This document shows, in pieces, positions 6,658 to 13,997 of a stretch of DNA of 13,997 nucleotides. The position numbers were made by a program, and so were the translations under genes. Position 1 is the first letter of the stretch. Each line of letters begins with the position of its first letter. The stretch is from CAZLAK01 sp964557545 (GTDB taxonomy: Bacteria > Bacillota > Desulfotomaculia > Desulfotomaculales > Pelotomaculaceae): NCBI GenBank assembly GCA_964557545.1, contig CAZLAK010000043.1:1-13997 (forward strand). The letters are read 5' to 3'. The notes under the pieces are model-generated. The model made no database searches. It was not told where the DNA came from and worked only from the letters and a program-made list of their open reading frames with translations.

Positions 6658-8493
6658 TTAACTTATTTCATCTTTTCTTTTATCTCTTTCTTCGCCGGCA
6701 CGCTTCATGAGCTGGGCAAATTCCTCGGCTTCAATGGTTTCTTTTTCAAAGAGGGTTTTAGCCACCAGTTCTAAAGTGCTTCTGTGCTTCTCTAGAATTT
6801 CTTTAGCCTTATTGTAAGACTGCTCGATCATCTGCCGCACCTGCACGTCAATGGCATTGGCCACCTCTTCGCTGTAATTGCGGTCACGGGCCAGATCGCG
6901 GCCCAAAAAGGGTGTGTCCGTCTTGCGGCCGTAAGTCATGGGGCCCAGGTCGCTCATGCCGTACTCCATGACCATCTTCCTGGCGATTTCTGTAGCACGC
7001 TCTAAGTCGTTTTGCGCACCGGTGCTGATTTCCTTCAACACCACGTCCTCAGCTACCCGGCCGCCCATAAGCATGGTGATCTGGTCCAGGAGCTGCGATT
7101 TGGTGGCGTAGTAGCGGTCTTCTTTGGGCAACAGCAATGTATAGCCGCCGGCCCGTCCCCGGGGAATGATGGACACCTTGTGTACGGGATCGGTGTTGGG
7201 CAAAAGGTAACCAACTACGGCATGGCCCGCTTCGTGGTAGCACACCAGCCACTTCTCCTTCTCGCTGATCACTTTGGACTTTTTCTCCGGCCCGGCTATC
7301 ACCCTCTCAATGGAGTTCTCCAGGTCGGCCATAGTAATTTTACGCCGGTTCTGCCGGGCAGCTAAGAGTGCGGCCTCGTTGGCGAGATTGGCGAGATCCG
7401 CCCCCGTAAAGCCGGGGGTGCGGCGGGCCAGAACCTCTAAGTTTACGTCGTCCGCTAGCGGCTTGTTGCGCAGGTGCACTTTAAGGATCTCTTTGCGGCC
7501 GTTTACGTCCGGGGCATCTACTACAATCTGGCGGTCAAAACGGCCTGGGCGCAGCAAGGCAGGGTCTAAAATATCGGGCCGGTTAGTGGCAGCCAAGATT
7601 ATTATGCCCTCATTGGGCGAGAAACCGTCCATTTCTACGAGCAACTGGTTTAAGGTTTGCTCCCGCTCGTCGTGGCCGCCGCCCAGTCCGGCACCCCGCT
7701 GGCGGCCGACGGCGTCGATTTCGTCGACAAAAACTATACACGGGGCGTTCTTCTTGGCCTGCTCAAAAAGGTCGCGCACGCGGGCAGCCCCTACCCCTAC
7801 AAACATCTCCACAAAATCTGAACCGCTAATACTAAAAAAAGGCACGCCCGCTTCACCGGCCACAGCCCTGGCTAAAAGCGTTTTGCCCGTGCCCGGCGGC
7901 CCGTAGAGGAGCACTCCTTTAGGTATTTTAGCCCCCAGTTCTGTAAACTTCTTTGGGTTTTTTAAAAATTCAACGATTTCCTCCAGTTCTTCCTTGACTT
8001 CATCGGCACCTGCCACGTCGGCAAAGGTGACTTTTCTCTTATCGTCGGCGTGCAGTCTTGCCCTGCTCTTGCCAAAGGACATCACCCTGTTGCCGCCCCC
8101 TTGCGTTTGCTGCATGAGGAAAAAGAAAAGCACGACAAACAACAAAATGGGTAAAAGGCTGGTTAAAAGACTGGTCCACCATCCGGGCTGGGGCGGCAGT
8201 TCACTGCGCCACTCCACTTTCTTCTCTTTGAGGAGGCTGTAAAGCTCAGCATCGGCCGCAGGACCCTTGGTTTCAAACCTGGTGCCGTCCTTCTTCTCAC
8301 CGGTAATAATGTTGGTCAGGTTTTCTGACTGGATAGTAATTGACTTGATTTGATCACGGTTTAATTCTTCATAAAAACTGCTGTAGCTGATAGATATGGT
8401 TGTATTTTTGGCCGGGGCTGTGTATTTAATTAAAGTGATAATAACCAGAACAATTAAAAGATAGATACTAAGGTTTTTAACAACCTTGTTCAA
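6658..8493 (-). CDS. ftsH: ATP-dependent membrane zinc protease FtsH
   Basis: FtsH is a membrane-anchored AAA+ hexamer that unfolds and degrades membrane and regulatory proteins; in Bacillus it also affects sporulation. Over 611 residues the order is: membrane segment about 8-24, extracytoplasmic domain about 30-105, second membrane segment about 108-127, and the AAA+ module with Walker A GPPGTGKT at 198-205, Walker B FVDEID at 255-260 and the second region of homology ATNRPDILDPALLRPGRFDR at 302-321. The metalloprotease site is HEAGH at 420-424 with D496 (in QNDLERAT) as the likely third zinc ligand. All key residues are present. The TTG start follows AGGAG by 9 bases. The gene has its own sigma-A promoter. 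In B. subtilis hprT sits between tilS and ftsH; here it is absent. Confidence 0.98.
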   Translation of the reverse strand: MNKVVKNLSIYLLIVLVIITLIKYTAPAKNTTISISYSSFYEELNRDQIKSITIQSENLTNIITGEKKDGTRFETKGPAADAELYSLLKEKKVEWRSELPPQPGWWTSLLTSLLPILLFVVLFFFLMQQTQGGGNRVMSFGKSRARLHADDKRKVTFADVAGADEVKEELEEIVEFLKNPKKFTELGAKIPKGVLLYGPPGTGKTLLARAVAGEAGVPFFSISGSDFVEMFVGVGAARVRDLFEQAKKNAPCIVFVDEIDAVGRQRGAGLGGGHDEREQTLNQLLVEMDGFSPNEGIIILAATNRPDILDPALLRPGRFDRQIVVDAPDVNGRKEILKVHLRNKPLADDVNLEVLARRTPGFTGADLANLANEAALLAARQNRRKITMADLENSIERVIAGPEKKSKVISEKEKWLVCYHEAGHAVVGYLLPNTDPVHKVSIIPRGRAGGYTLLLPKEDRYYATKSQLLDQITMLMGGRVAEDVVLKEISTGAQNDLERATEIARKMVMEYGMSDLGPMTYGRKTDTPFLGRDLARDRNYSEEVANAIDVQVRQMIEQSYNKAKEILEKHRSTLELVAKTLFEKETIEAEEFAQLMKRAGEERDKRKDEIS

Positions 8494-8543
8494 TAAATTC
8501 CACTCCTCTCAAGCAAGCCGGCCCTTGGCGGTCCATAGAGTGC

Positions 8544-8572
8544 ATTTTATCATATTTCCCCAACCGTTTCAA
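8544..8572 (-). promoter_or_regulatory. Sigma-A promoter of ftsH
   Basis: The minus strand has TTGAAA (8572-8567), a 17-base spacer, and TAAAAT (8549-8544) preceded by TG-A, so it is also an extended -10. The expected start near 8537 gives a leader of about 44 bases before the TTG of ftsH. This is the clearest ordinary promoter in the window. Confidence 0.75.
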
Positions 8573-8602
8573 TTATAACCCCGTCGTTAACCCGGATGGT
8601 AT

Positions 8603-8620
8603 ATTATTAAAATTATTAAA
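8603..8620. repeat. Two tandem 9-base units (ATTATTAAA) in the tilS-ftsH gap
   Basis: ATTATTAAA occurs twice in a row within a very AT-rich patch 17 bases downstream of the tilS stop. It may simply be low-complexity spacer. I see no GC-rich terminator for tilS here. Confidence 0.5.
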
Positions 8621-8637
8621 TAAGAATTTTTACTTTT

Positions 8638-10062
8638 TCAGCCATGCACCTCGTTATTTCCGTTATACTCAATCTTGAGGTGCAAAATCCTTTTTGTGCC
8701 TTTACCTACCTTGTACGGTTCCCCGGGTCTAATACCCCCTACCCATATAATCTCCCGCCCGCAAGTTACCAGAGGGATGAGATCCCTCTGCCAGCGGGGC
8801 ACTTTTTGTCCAATGAGAAAATCTTTGAGTTTTTGCGGAGAAGCCAGGCCCAGCGGCCAAAATACGTCCCCTTCCTGCCGGCGGCGCACGCAGAGGTCCG
8901 CCGGCAGCCTGTCTAAATCCAAAAGCACCTCTTCTGCCGGCAAGCTTTTGGGATCGGGCGCCCTATGCAGTTCTGTGATTTCAGCTCTTACTGTACAGCC
9001 CGCTTCCGGTATGTAAACCGAACCCGGCACTTTTAAAGGGTAACAGAAAAAAGGCACGCGGCCGGTTTTGGGAAGGACACTGCCTATGTAGAGATTCCTT
9101 CCTGCCCGCCTGACCAGCACTCCGCCGGGCAGTTCAACTTCTGCGCAGCTTTTCCCCGGACCGAGCAATTCCAGCACGGATTCTGTCCGCTCAAAGGTCA
9201 GCGCAGCGTCCCCGCCGGCAATTTCACGCCAGGCCCTGCGCACAACCCGCCTTCTAACGGCTGCCTCCAGGCTGTCAAGGCCCGCAACATCTAAAGAAAG
9301 ACATTTACTATCTACTTTACGGCTGACTTTGGCAAAAGCCTTTTCAGCAACATCTTCCAAAAACTCGTCTTCCTCCCGGCAAATATCGGCCAGTCTTAAG
9401 AGAGCAGGGATAAGCGCCGGGTTGTACTCCCGCTCCAAATATGGTATCAGTTCGAGCCGCAAGCGGTTCCTGGTGTAAATAGTTTTTTGGTTTGAAGAGT
9501 CTTGGCGCCATAAAAAGCCATTATCCGACAAAAAGCGCTCGATTTCCGTACGCCGCACTTCTAAAAGCGGACGTATAAAGAGGTCGCCCCTTACGGGAAG
9601 CATGCCCTTTAAGCCCGCCGGACCCGCACCCCGTAAAAAGTTTAAAAGAACCGTCTCTGCCTGATCGTCTGCCTGGTGAGCCAGAGCAATCCTGGCTGCC
9701 CCGGTACTCAAAGCGACCTCGCGCAAGAAATTGTAGCGCACTTGGCGCGCGGCTGCCTGGCTTGAGAGGCGGTATTTGTCCCGGTAGGCGGGCACGTCCC
9801 GCGCCGCTACGGTGGCGGGTAAGCCCAGCCTGCCGGCAAGTTCGGCCACAAAGCGGGCATCTTCTTCGGCCTCTTTTCCGCGGAACATGTGGTTTAAGTG
9901 GGCTACGTGCAGGGAAAACTGCAGTTCTTTTTTTAAGTAGTTTAATATGTGCAAAAGGGCAACTGAATCCGGCCCTCCCGAAACGGCAACCAGCACCAGA
10001 GATCCGGGGGGTACCATTTTATGGCGGTTTATAAAGGCACCAACTCTTTGGACTAAATTCAC
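8638..10062 (-). CDS. tilS: tRNA(Ile)-lysidine synthase
   Basis: TilS adds lysine to the C34 wobble base of the tRNA(Ile) with anticodon CAU, so that it reads AUA instead of AUG. The N-type ATP pyrophosphatase domain carries the PP-loop SGGPDS at 28-33, HLNHMFRG at 55-62 and a conserved AHQADDQAETVLLNFLRG near 128-145. DSSN...YTRNRLR near 188-202 is the typical tRNA-contact region. The C-terminal TilS domain is seen in RRRQEGDVFWPLG, then KLKDFLIGQKVPRWQRDLIP. The length of 474 is normal for the long form. The GTG start has AGGTGA six bases upstream. A terminator-like hairpin ends spoIIE before it, and I cannot find a convincing promoter in the 117-base gap, so read-through from spoIIE is possible. 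Confidence 0.96.
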   Translation of the reverse strand: MNLVQRVGAFINRHKMVPPGSLVLVAVSGGPDSVALLHILNYLKKELQFSLHVAHLNHMFRGKEAEEDARFVAELAGRLGLPATVAARDVPAYRDKYRLSSQAAARQVRYNFLREVALSTGAARIALAHQADDQAETVLLNFLRGAGPAGLKGMLPVRGDLFIRPLLEVRRTEIERFLSDNGFLWRQDSSNQKTIYTRNRLRLELIPYLEREYNPALIPALLRLADICREEDEFLEDVAEKAFAKVSRKVDSKCLSLDVAGLDSLEAAVRRRVVRRAWREIAGGDAALTFERTESVLELLGPGKSCAEVELPGGVLVRRAGRNLYIGSVLPKTGRVPFFCYPLKVPGSVYIPEAGCTVRAEITELHRAPDPKSLPAEEVLLDLDRLPADLCVRRRQEGDVFWPLGLASPQKLKDFLIGQKVPRWQRDLIPLVTCGREIIWVGGIRPGEPYKVGKGTKRILHLKIEYNGNNEVHG

Positions 10063-10161
10063 ATCTCTTCACCTGCTCCCCGTCATGCCTGCACGCATTG
10101 CCCCTCATTTTTCCTGCCCGACAAAAGCATTATTCAACGAGCTTTTTACTTTTCCTGCAGC

Positions 10162-10195
10162 AAAAAATCAGCCGGCACCTTAAACGGCCCGGCCG
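10162..10195 (-). terminator. Terminator-like hairpin at the end of spoIIE
   Basis: On the minus strand CGGCCGG (10195-10189) pairs with CCGGCTG (10175-10169) as seven pairs including one G-T, with a 13-base loop, then a run of six Ts (10167-10162). The spoIIE stop codon (10182-10180) is inside the loop, the same arrangement as at ndk. Confidence 0.55.
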
Positions 10196-12660
10196 GTATT
10201 CTTATGTGATGCCGGTTTTTGCTGCTCTAACCTGGCCACCAAAACGGTCATGTCATCCGGCGGCTGGGCAGCAACGGCAGCTTTTGCCTGGGCAATCTTC
10301 AATATCAGTTCGGCTGCACCGCCGGGTTCCATGCCCCCTACGTCTAGAAGAATATCTTCCAGCCAGTACTTCCCTGCTTCATCACTCCCAGAACAATCCA
10401 GCACGCCGTCAGTAACCATTACTAAAGTATCCCCCGGCACAAGCCTGTTTTGAAAAGAGGCTATTTCAATATCCTCCAAGATACCGGCCGGCAGTGAAGC
10501 CGCTTCCAGCCGTTCAACCTTCGCGCCCCGGAGCAAAAAGGAGGCAGCGGCTCCTATCTTTACCATATTGGCTTCCCCCGTGCGCAAGTCAACCAGTGAC
10601 AGGTCAACAGTAGCAAAACTTTCCCTTGCACACCTGGTGGCTAATAGCGAGTTGACCGTCTTTACGGCCACATCCTGACCGAAACCGCACTCTAAAAGGC
10701 AGCGCAAAAGAGAAATAACCGACCTGCTTTCAGCAGCTGCCTGCGGCCCGCTGCCCATGCCGTCACTTAAGACTAGTCCTAAGCGCCCTCCCGGCAAGTA
10801 GAAAAAAGCGTGGCTGTCGCCGCAAACACCCTGGCCCCCTTTTCCACAAAAGGCCGTTCCTAAAACTAGCCGGTAGCTTAAATCCAGATAAAAGCGCAGC
10901 CTGCAGAACTGCTCATCATTACCTGCGGTACAGGCATTGGCCGGGAGATGAATGGTCCGGCCCAAAATGGCAGAAATAAGCGGCAAGATGAGGTTTTTGC
11001 ATTCCATCCTCCCGCCGCAGGGCTGGTGGACGAGAAAAACTTCCAGCTCACCGTTGTCCCGGCCGTATACCGTAAGCCCGTCGATACGGGCACCCGCTTC
11101 TTTTAACTTCTTGCGCAAGTACCAGCTAGTCTCACAAGATACCTGTTCGGTGTCCAGTTCGCCGGCCAGGCCCGATATTACCCTCGCTATACCCTTTAAC
11201 TGCTCCGCTACCACTTCACCGCTTTCTGTTAAACGCCGCAACCATAAACGCCTTAAAGTATAACTCTCATACAGGCAGTTTACAGCAACGGCAAGCTCTT
11301 TTTGGCGTGAGCAGCGCCTTTTTATCTCCGGCGGTATGTCTTCTGTTTTTATCCGGCCGTAAATTTCTACTAAAGATAACAGGTCAATCAAGACCTGGTA
11401 CATCTTATAGGATTCTCTTTCCCAACAAGTGGTGTAAAAAGAACATTCACGGCAGACTTTATCTCCTACCCGCCCTAAGATTTTTTGCAACCAGAACTCC
11501 TCTTTCTCCCAAGTATTGGCCGCGGCAGCTTTCTCAAAAGTGCGGTAAAGTTCTTCTACAACGCTCGACCAGTTTTTAACCCTTTCTGCCAGCAATTCTT
11601 TTACCGCCCTAATGCCTTCCTCGCTTTGTCCATCTCGCGGCGGTACTACAATTCCTAAAGACACTTTAAAGTCTTCCACCAGACAAGACGGCACGGCTAA
11701 AAAGAGCAAAACTGCTGCCCCCGTCTCAACCAGCATACCGGCAATACTGCTGTAATCGGCAGCGTAAAGGGCTAGAACAATGTTACCCAAAATAAAGCCG
11801 GCTACAACCCCTAACTTCCCCAAGGAACGAAAAGCACCGGCCAAAAGTCCGGAAAAAGAGTAAGAACCCACCAGTACGGAAACCCCTGTGGTAAAAAGGC
11901 CCGGTATCACACCGGCTACCGCCCCGGCGGCGGCACCTATCCCGCCCCCCCCGCCAAAAGCTGCCAGCAAAATAAAAAGCCTGCTCAGCACCCCTTTAAC
12001 AGCTGCTGTGCCCATCTTTAAATCGCCCGTGCCGGCAATCAACCCGCCCAAGAGGAACAGCACGCCAAAGACTTCTTCAGCGGTAAGAGGGGATTTGCCC
12101 GCCCTTTTTTTAAAGGCCTCTAATCCCAAAGACATTACGGGTACAGCAGCACAGGCGAAGGCAGCTTCAAAAAAAACAGTTAAATAATTATAAGACGAAG
12201 GGGCGAAAAAAGCTACAAAAGGAGTTTTAACCGCTACTGTTGCCGCCAGTACAACAACCGGAAGAACCAGCCACGGCCGGCCAAAACCCGGCGGAACGGC
12301 CAATAAAAGGAGGTAGGCAAAGATTACAGCCAGCGATGAAGCCGCCAGTTTTACACCGCCGCCCAGAGTAGCCAGCCCTCCAAGAGCGCCCATAACAACC
12401 ATAATATGGTTTCTTCCCAGGGAGTGCCCGGCTGCAACCACAAAAGAGGCAGCAAAGGGAACTAACTCACCCAAAAGCACTGCCCTGGCCATAAAAAAAC
12501 TTACAAGACAGGCTGCCAGCGACTCGCCAGAAACGATGCCGCCTATCTTTAAGCGGGGCAAGTGCACTTTTTTTCTTCCTGCCCCTTTTTCCCGCGGAGG
12601 CTTTTGCTTTCTTTCTTTTCCTAAACGAATATACGGGTAGGATTCTATATTTTCAAACAA
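10180..12660 (-). CDS. spoIIE: Stage II sporulation protein E (membrane PP2C-type serine phosphatase)
   Basis: SpoIIE sits at the asymmetric septum, helps divide the sporulating cell and dephosphorylates SpoIIAA to release sigma-F in the forespore. The 826-residue protein matches the family in size (about 820-830). A basic cytoplasmic tail (1-40) leads into a long hydrophobic region with many membrane segments (about 43-325). A central domain with a cysteine cluster C403, C406, C412 (CRECSFYTTC) comes next, and the PP2C phosphatase domain fills about 600-815. Metal-binding aspartates are visible in VLSDGMGSG (D633), VTDGVLD (D751) and PPDDMTVLV (D802, D803). The TTG start follows GGGAG by 9 bases. 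Its promoter overlaps the end of the phosphatase gene upstream. The gene shows that the organism belongs to an endospore-forming lineage. Confidence 0.97.
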   Translation of the reverse strand: MFENIESYPYIRLGKERKQKPPREKGAGRKKVHLPRLKIGGIVSGESLAACLVSFFMARAVLLGELVPFAASFVVAAGHSLGRNHIMVVMGALGGLATLGGGVKLAASSLAVIFAYLLLLAVPPGFGRPWLVLPVVVLAATVAVKTPFVAFFAPSSYNYLTVFFEAAFACAAVPVMSLGLEAFKKRAGKSPLTAEEVFGVLFLLGGLIAGTGDLKMGTAAVKGVLSRLFILLAAFGGGGGIGAAAGAVAGVIPGLFTTGVSVLVGSYSFSGLLAGAFRSLGKLGVVAGFILGNIVLALYAADYSSIAGMLVETGAAVLLFLAVPSCLVEDFKVSLGIVVPPRDGQSEEGIRAVKELLAERVKNWSSVVEELYRTFEKAAAANTWEKEEFWLQKILGRVGDKVCRECSFYTTCWERESYKMYQVLIDLLSLVEIYGRIKTEDIPPEIKRRCSRQKELAVAVNCLYESYTLRRLWLRRLTESGEVVAEQLKGIARVISGLAGELDTEQVSCETSWYLRKKLKEAGARIDGLTVYGRDNGELEVFLVHQPCGGRMECKNLILPLISAILGRTIHLPANACTAGNDEQFCRLRFYLDLSYRLVLGTAFCGKGGQGVCGDSHAFFYLPGGRLGLVLSDGMGSGPQAAAESRSVISLLRCLLECGFGQDVAVKTVNSLLATRCARESFATVDLSLVDLRTGEANMVKIGAAASFLLRGAKVERLEAASLPAGILEDIEIASFQNRLVPGDTLVMVTDGVLDCSGSDEAGKYWLEDILLDVGGMEPGGAAELILKIAQAKAAVAAQPPDDMTVLVARLEQQKPASHKNTGRAV

Positions 12661-12677
12661 AAGGACCCACTCCCTGG

Positions 12678-12706
12678 AATATAATGTAAAACACCACCAT
12701 TATATT
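12678..12706. repeat. 9-bp perfect inverted repeat at the spoIIE transcription start
   Basis: AATATAATG (12678-12686) and CATTATATT (12698-12706) are exact reverse complements 11 bases apart. The centre, 12692, coincides with the predicted transcription start, and one arm contains the -10 box. It could be an operator, or an accident of AT-rich promoter sequence. Confidence 0.6.
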
Positions 12707-12731
12707 ACACGGAGCAGGAAGATAATGTCAA
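12699..12731 (-). promoter_or_regulatory. spoIIE promoter with a 21-base spacer, of the Spo0A-activated type
   Basis: The minus strand reads TTGACA (12731-12726), 21 bases, then TATAAT (12704-12699). Both hexamers are perfect sigma-A consensus, but the spacer is far over 17. The B. subtilis spoIIE and spoIIG promoters have the same trait (21-22 bases) and need phosphorylated Spo0A. The -35 region reads ATTGACA, 5 of 7 matches to the Spo0A box TTCGACA. An alternative -10, TAATAT, would give an 18-base spacer. The -35 overlaps the stop codon of the upstream gene. Confidence 0.65.
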
Positions 12732-13606
12732 TTTGAATCTTCCAAAAGTAGCCCGTGGAGGAGGTCGCACTCGCTGACAGTTATACCTTTTAGGCCCAGC
12801 CCTTTTAGGACTTCTGCGATAATACAAGTGCCGGTGACTATAATATCCGCCCTCTCTGGCATAAGCCCGGGCACTTTCTGCCGCTCTTCACAGCTCTTGG
12901 CTTTAAGCTCTGCCAAAAGTTCATATATCCTGGGAGCAGAAAGGCGGTAACCGTGTACAAGTTCGGGCTTATAAATTTTCAAGCCCATATCTACCGCTGC
13001 CAGCGATGTAGCCGTACCGCCCACGGCAACAGCCTCCGCAATATTTCCGCTTTGACGTATTTTTTGCAGGACCAAAGAAAGGCGCTCCGGGAGTTTTTCT
13101 AATCCCAAACGCCCTTGTTCCGCCAGGCGCACTGCACCCATTTCTACACTAAAAGCGCATAGCCCGCCTTTACACAGCCAGATAAATTCAGTGCTGCCGC
13201 CCCCCACATCCAGGACCAGTGTTGTACCTGGGTCTATAAACAAACCGCTTACAACACCGCGGTAGGTAAGGAAAGCCTCTTCACGGCCGCTTAAAACTCT
13301 CACGCTAAGCCCGGTTTTCTCCTTAACAAGGAAGAGAAATTCTTCCCGGTTCACAGCCTGCCGCACTGCGCTAGTAGCGGCAGCTGTTATATGCCCGGCA
13401 CCCAACTGGACAGCCCGGCGGGCAAAACCGGCCACCGCCTGTGCAGTCCTCTCCATAGACGGCCGCTGCAAGTAGCCAGTACCTGCCCCTTCACCTAAGC
13501 GTGTGGAAGAAAGGTCCCGGACAACTTCTCTAATTCCGCTTTCCAGCACTTCTCCTACCAAAAGCCTTACAGAATTAGTGCCTATGTCAATGGCGGCCGA
13601 AAGCAC
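12728..13606 (-). CDS. Ppx/GppA-family phosphatase (exopolyphosphatase or pppGpp phosphatase)
   Basis: The family removes terminal phosphate from inorganic polyphosphate or from the alarmone pppGpp. The protein has about 292 residues and consists only of the two-lobed ASKHA ATPase-like fold: phosphate-binding AAIDIGTNSVRLLVGEV at the N-terminus, the catalytic-glutamate motif SGREEA at 106-111, DVGGGSTEF at 133-141 and AVGGTATSLAA near 190-200. The C-terminal HD region of E. coli Ppx and GppA is missing, which is normal for the short members. GTG at 13606-13604 is chosen because GGGGAG lies 9 bases before it; a TTG two codons earlier (13612) has only 3 bases of spacing. The stop overlaps the spoIIE -35 box. 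Sequence alone does not separate polyphosphate from pppGpp as substrate. Its place before spoIIE hints at a starvation link, by inference only. Confidence 0.9.
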   Translation of the reverse strand: MLSAAIDIGTNSVRLLVGEVLESGIREVVRDLSSTRLGEGAGTGYLQRPSMERTAQAVAGFARRAVQLGAGHITAAATSAVRQAVNREEFLFLVKEKTGLSVRVLSGREEAFLTYRGVVSGLFIDPGTTLVLDVGGGSTEFIWLCKGGLCAFSVEMGAVRLAEQGRLGLEKLPERLSLVLQKIRQSGNIAEAVAVGGTATSLAAVDMGLKIYKPELVHGYRLSAPRIYELLAELKAKSCEERQKVPGLMPERADIIVTGTCIIAEVLKGLGLKGITVSECDLLHGLLLEDSN

Positions 13607-13623
13607 GAACAATCACTCCCCGT

Positions 13624-13662
13624 AAAAAAACAAAAGGCGCTCCTTCTATACCGTGAGCTGCC
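13624..13662 (-). terminator. Terminator-like hairpin just before the Ppx/GppA gene
   Basis: On the minus strand GGCAGCTC (13662-13655) pairs with GAGCGCC (13642-13636) as seven Watson-Crick pairs with one bulged A, a 12-base loop and a tail of TTTTGTTTTTTT (13635-13624). Three more G-T pairs could extend the base. The tail ends two bases before the Shine-Dalgarno of the Ppx/GppA gene. It may end the S1-protein transcript or act as an attenuator. Confidence 0.5.
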
Positions 13663-13720
13663 CCCATACCTGCTAAAAAACTTATTTACTTATAGATTAA
13701 AAAGTCGCCCTTTAAAAAGC

Positions 13721-13997
13721 CTACTCGGCCCTCCTGTTTGCGCCGCGCCCGCCCCTTTTAGAGTCTGCATTCCTCCTTAAAGGCTGCTGGCGCTCTTCAC
13801 TTTCCTTTAAAAACTTGGCTAACTTTTCTTCAAAAGAATCAGATGTCCTTTTTTTGGTCACTAAGCGCGAAACCGGCTTGGCCTGCTTTATGGAAAGGCC
13901 TATTTTCCCCCTCTCATCGATAGAGATCACTTTTACCGTTACACGGTCGTTAGTTTTAAGAAAGTCTTTGATATCCTTGACATAAACCTCCGCAATT
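13721..13997 (-). CDS. S1-domain RNA-binding protein (YabR-like), 5' part cut off by the window edge
   Basis: The frame is open to the right edge, so only the last 91 or so codons are present. The first part reads as the second half of an S1 RNA-binding domain: IAEVYVKDIKDFLKTNDRVT, then VKVISIDERGKIGLSIKQ. A lysine/glutamate-rich linker follows, then a basic tail rich in Arg and Gly (RRNADSKRGGRGANRRAE) before TAG at 13721-13723. Small S1 proteins with a charged tail occur next to spoIIE in B. subtilis (yabR) and many clostridia, after divIC. The role is probably RNA or ribosome binding, but no precise function is known to me. The GTG at 13930 lies inside the S1 domain and is not a start. 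Confidence 0.85.
   Translation of the reverse strand, partial: IAEVYVKDIKDFLKTNDRVTVKVISIDERGKIGLSIKQAKPVSRLVTKKRTSDSFEEKLAKFLKESEERQQPLRRNADSKRGGRGANRRAE

Noticed and set aside
7274..7906. A 210-codon plus-strand frame opposite ftsH
   Set aside because: It mirrors the AAA+ region of ftsH. The composition, rich in Ser, Arg and Pro, is typical of an antisense shadow.
10063..10160. A tilS promoter around TTGAAT in the spoIIE-tilS gap
   Set aside because: No matching -10 hexamer lies at a proper distance from it.
1..13997. CRISPR array, tRNA or rRNA genes, or an undescribed defence or biosynthetic system
   Set aside because: No regularly spaced repeats or RNA gene signatures were seen, and every substantial gene belongs to a known family.

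Overview
The window is about 14 kb of a spore-forming Firmicutes (clostridial-type) chromosome. spoIIE, the gene order S1 protein / spoIIE / tilS / ftsH / folP-folB-folK, and the frequent TTG and GTG starts all point that way. B. subtilis keeps the same backbone (yabR-spoIIE-tilS-hprT-ftsH-...-folP-folB-folK) close to its replication origin. A formate-tetrahydrofolate ligase of a divergent clade beside the folate genes fits an anaerobe with active folate-linked one-carbon metabolism. Thermophily or acetogenesis is possible but is not shown by the sequence.

Layout, left to right. Positions 1-53 look like the outer end of an IS21-family insertion sequence, abutting the 3' remnant of an IS4/IS1634-like transposase (54-377). 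A 240-base AT-rich gap follows, with an extended -10 promoter for the only intact plus-strand gene, a CCA-adding type tRNA nucleotidyltransferase. Everything else is on the minus strand. In transcription order (right to left) it is: the end of an S1-domain RNA-binding protein, a short Ppx/GppA phosphatase, spoIIE, tilS, ftsH, ndk, fhs, folP, folB and folK. folK converges on the tRNA nucleotidyltransferase gene with 25 bases between their stop codons.

The minus-strand genes seem to be split into several units. A hairpin with a T-rich tail lies just before the phosphatase gene. spoIIE has a promoter with TTGACA and TATAAT 21 bases apart, the unusual spacing known for Spo0A-activated sporulation promoters, and it ends in a hairpin terminator. 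ftsH has a strong ordinary sigma-A promoter and probably carries ndk with it up to a clear terminator. fhs-folP-folB-folK is a tight folate/one-carbon cluster: FolB, FolK and FolP make the pterin part of folate and join it to p-aminobenzoate, and Fhs loads formate onto the finished cofactor.

Most of the window is conserved housekeeping and sporulation sequence, and I see no unknown defence or biosynthetic system. The points most worth following are the spoIIE promoter with an inverted repeat centred on its predicted start, the hairpin before the phosphatase gene, the long N-terminal domain of FolP, the divergent Fhs, the nested IS junction, and the absence of hprT.
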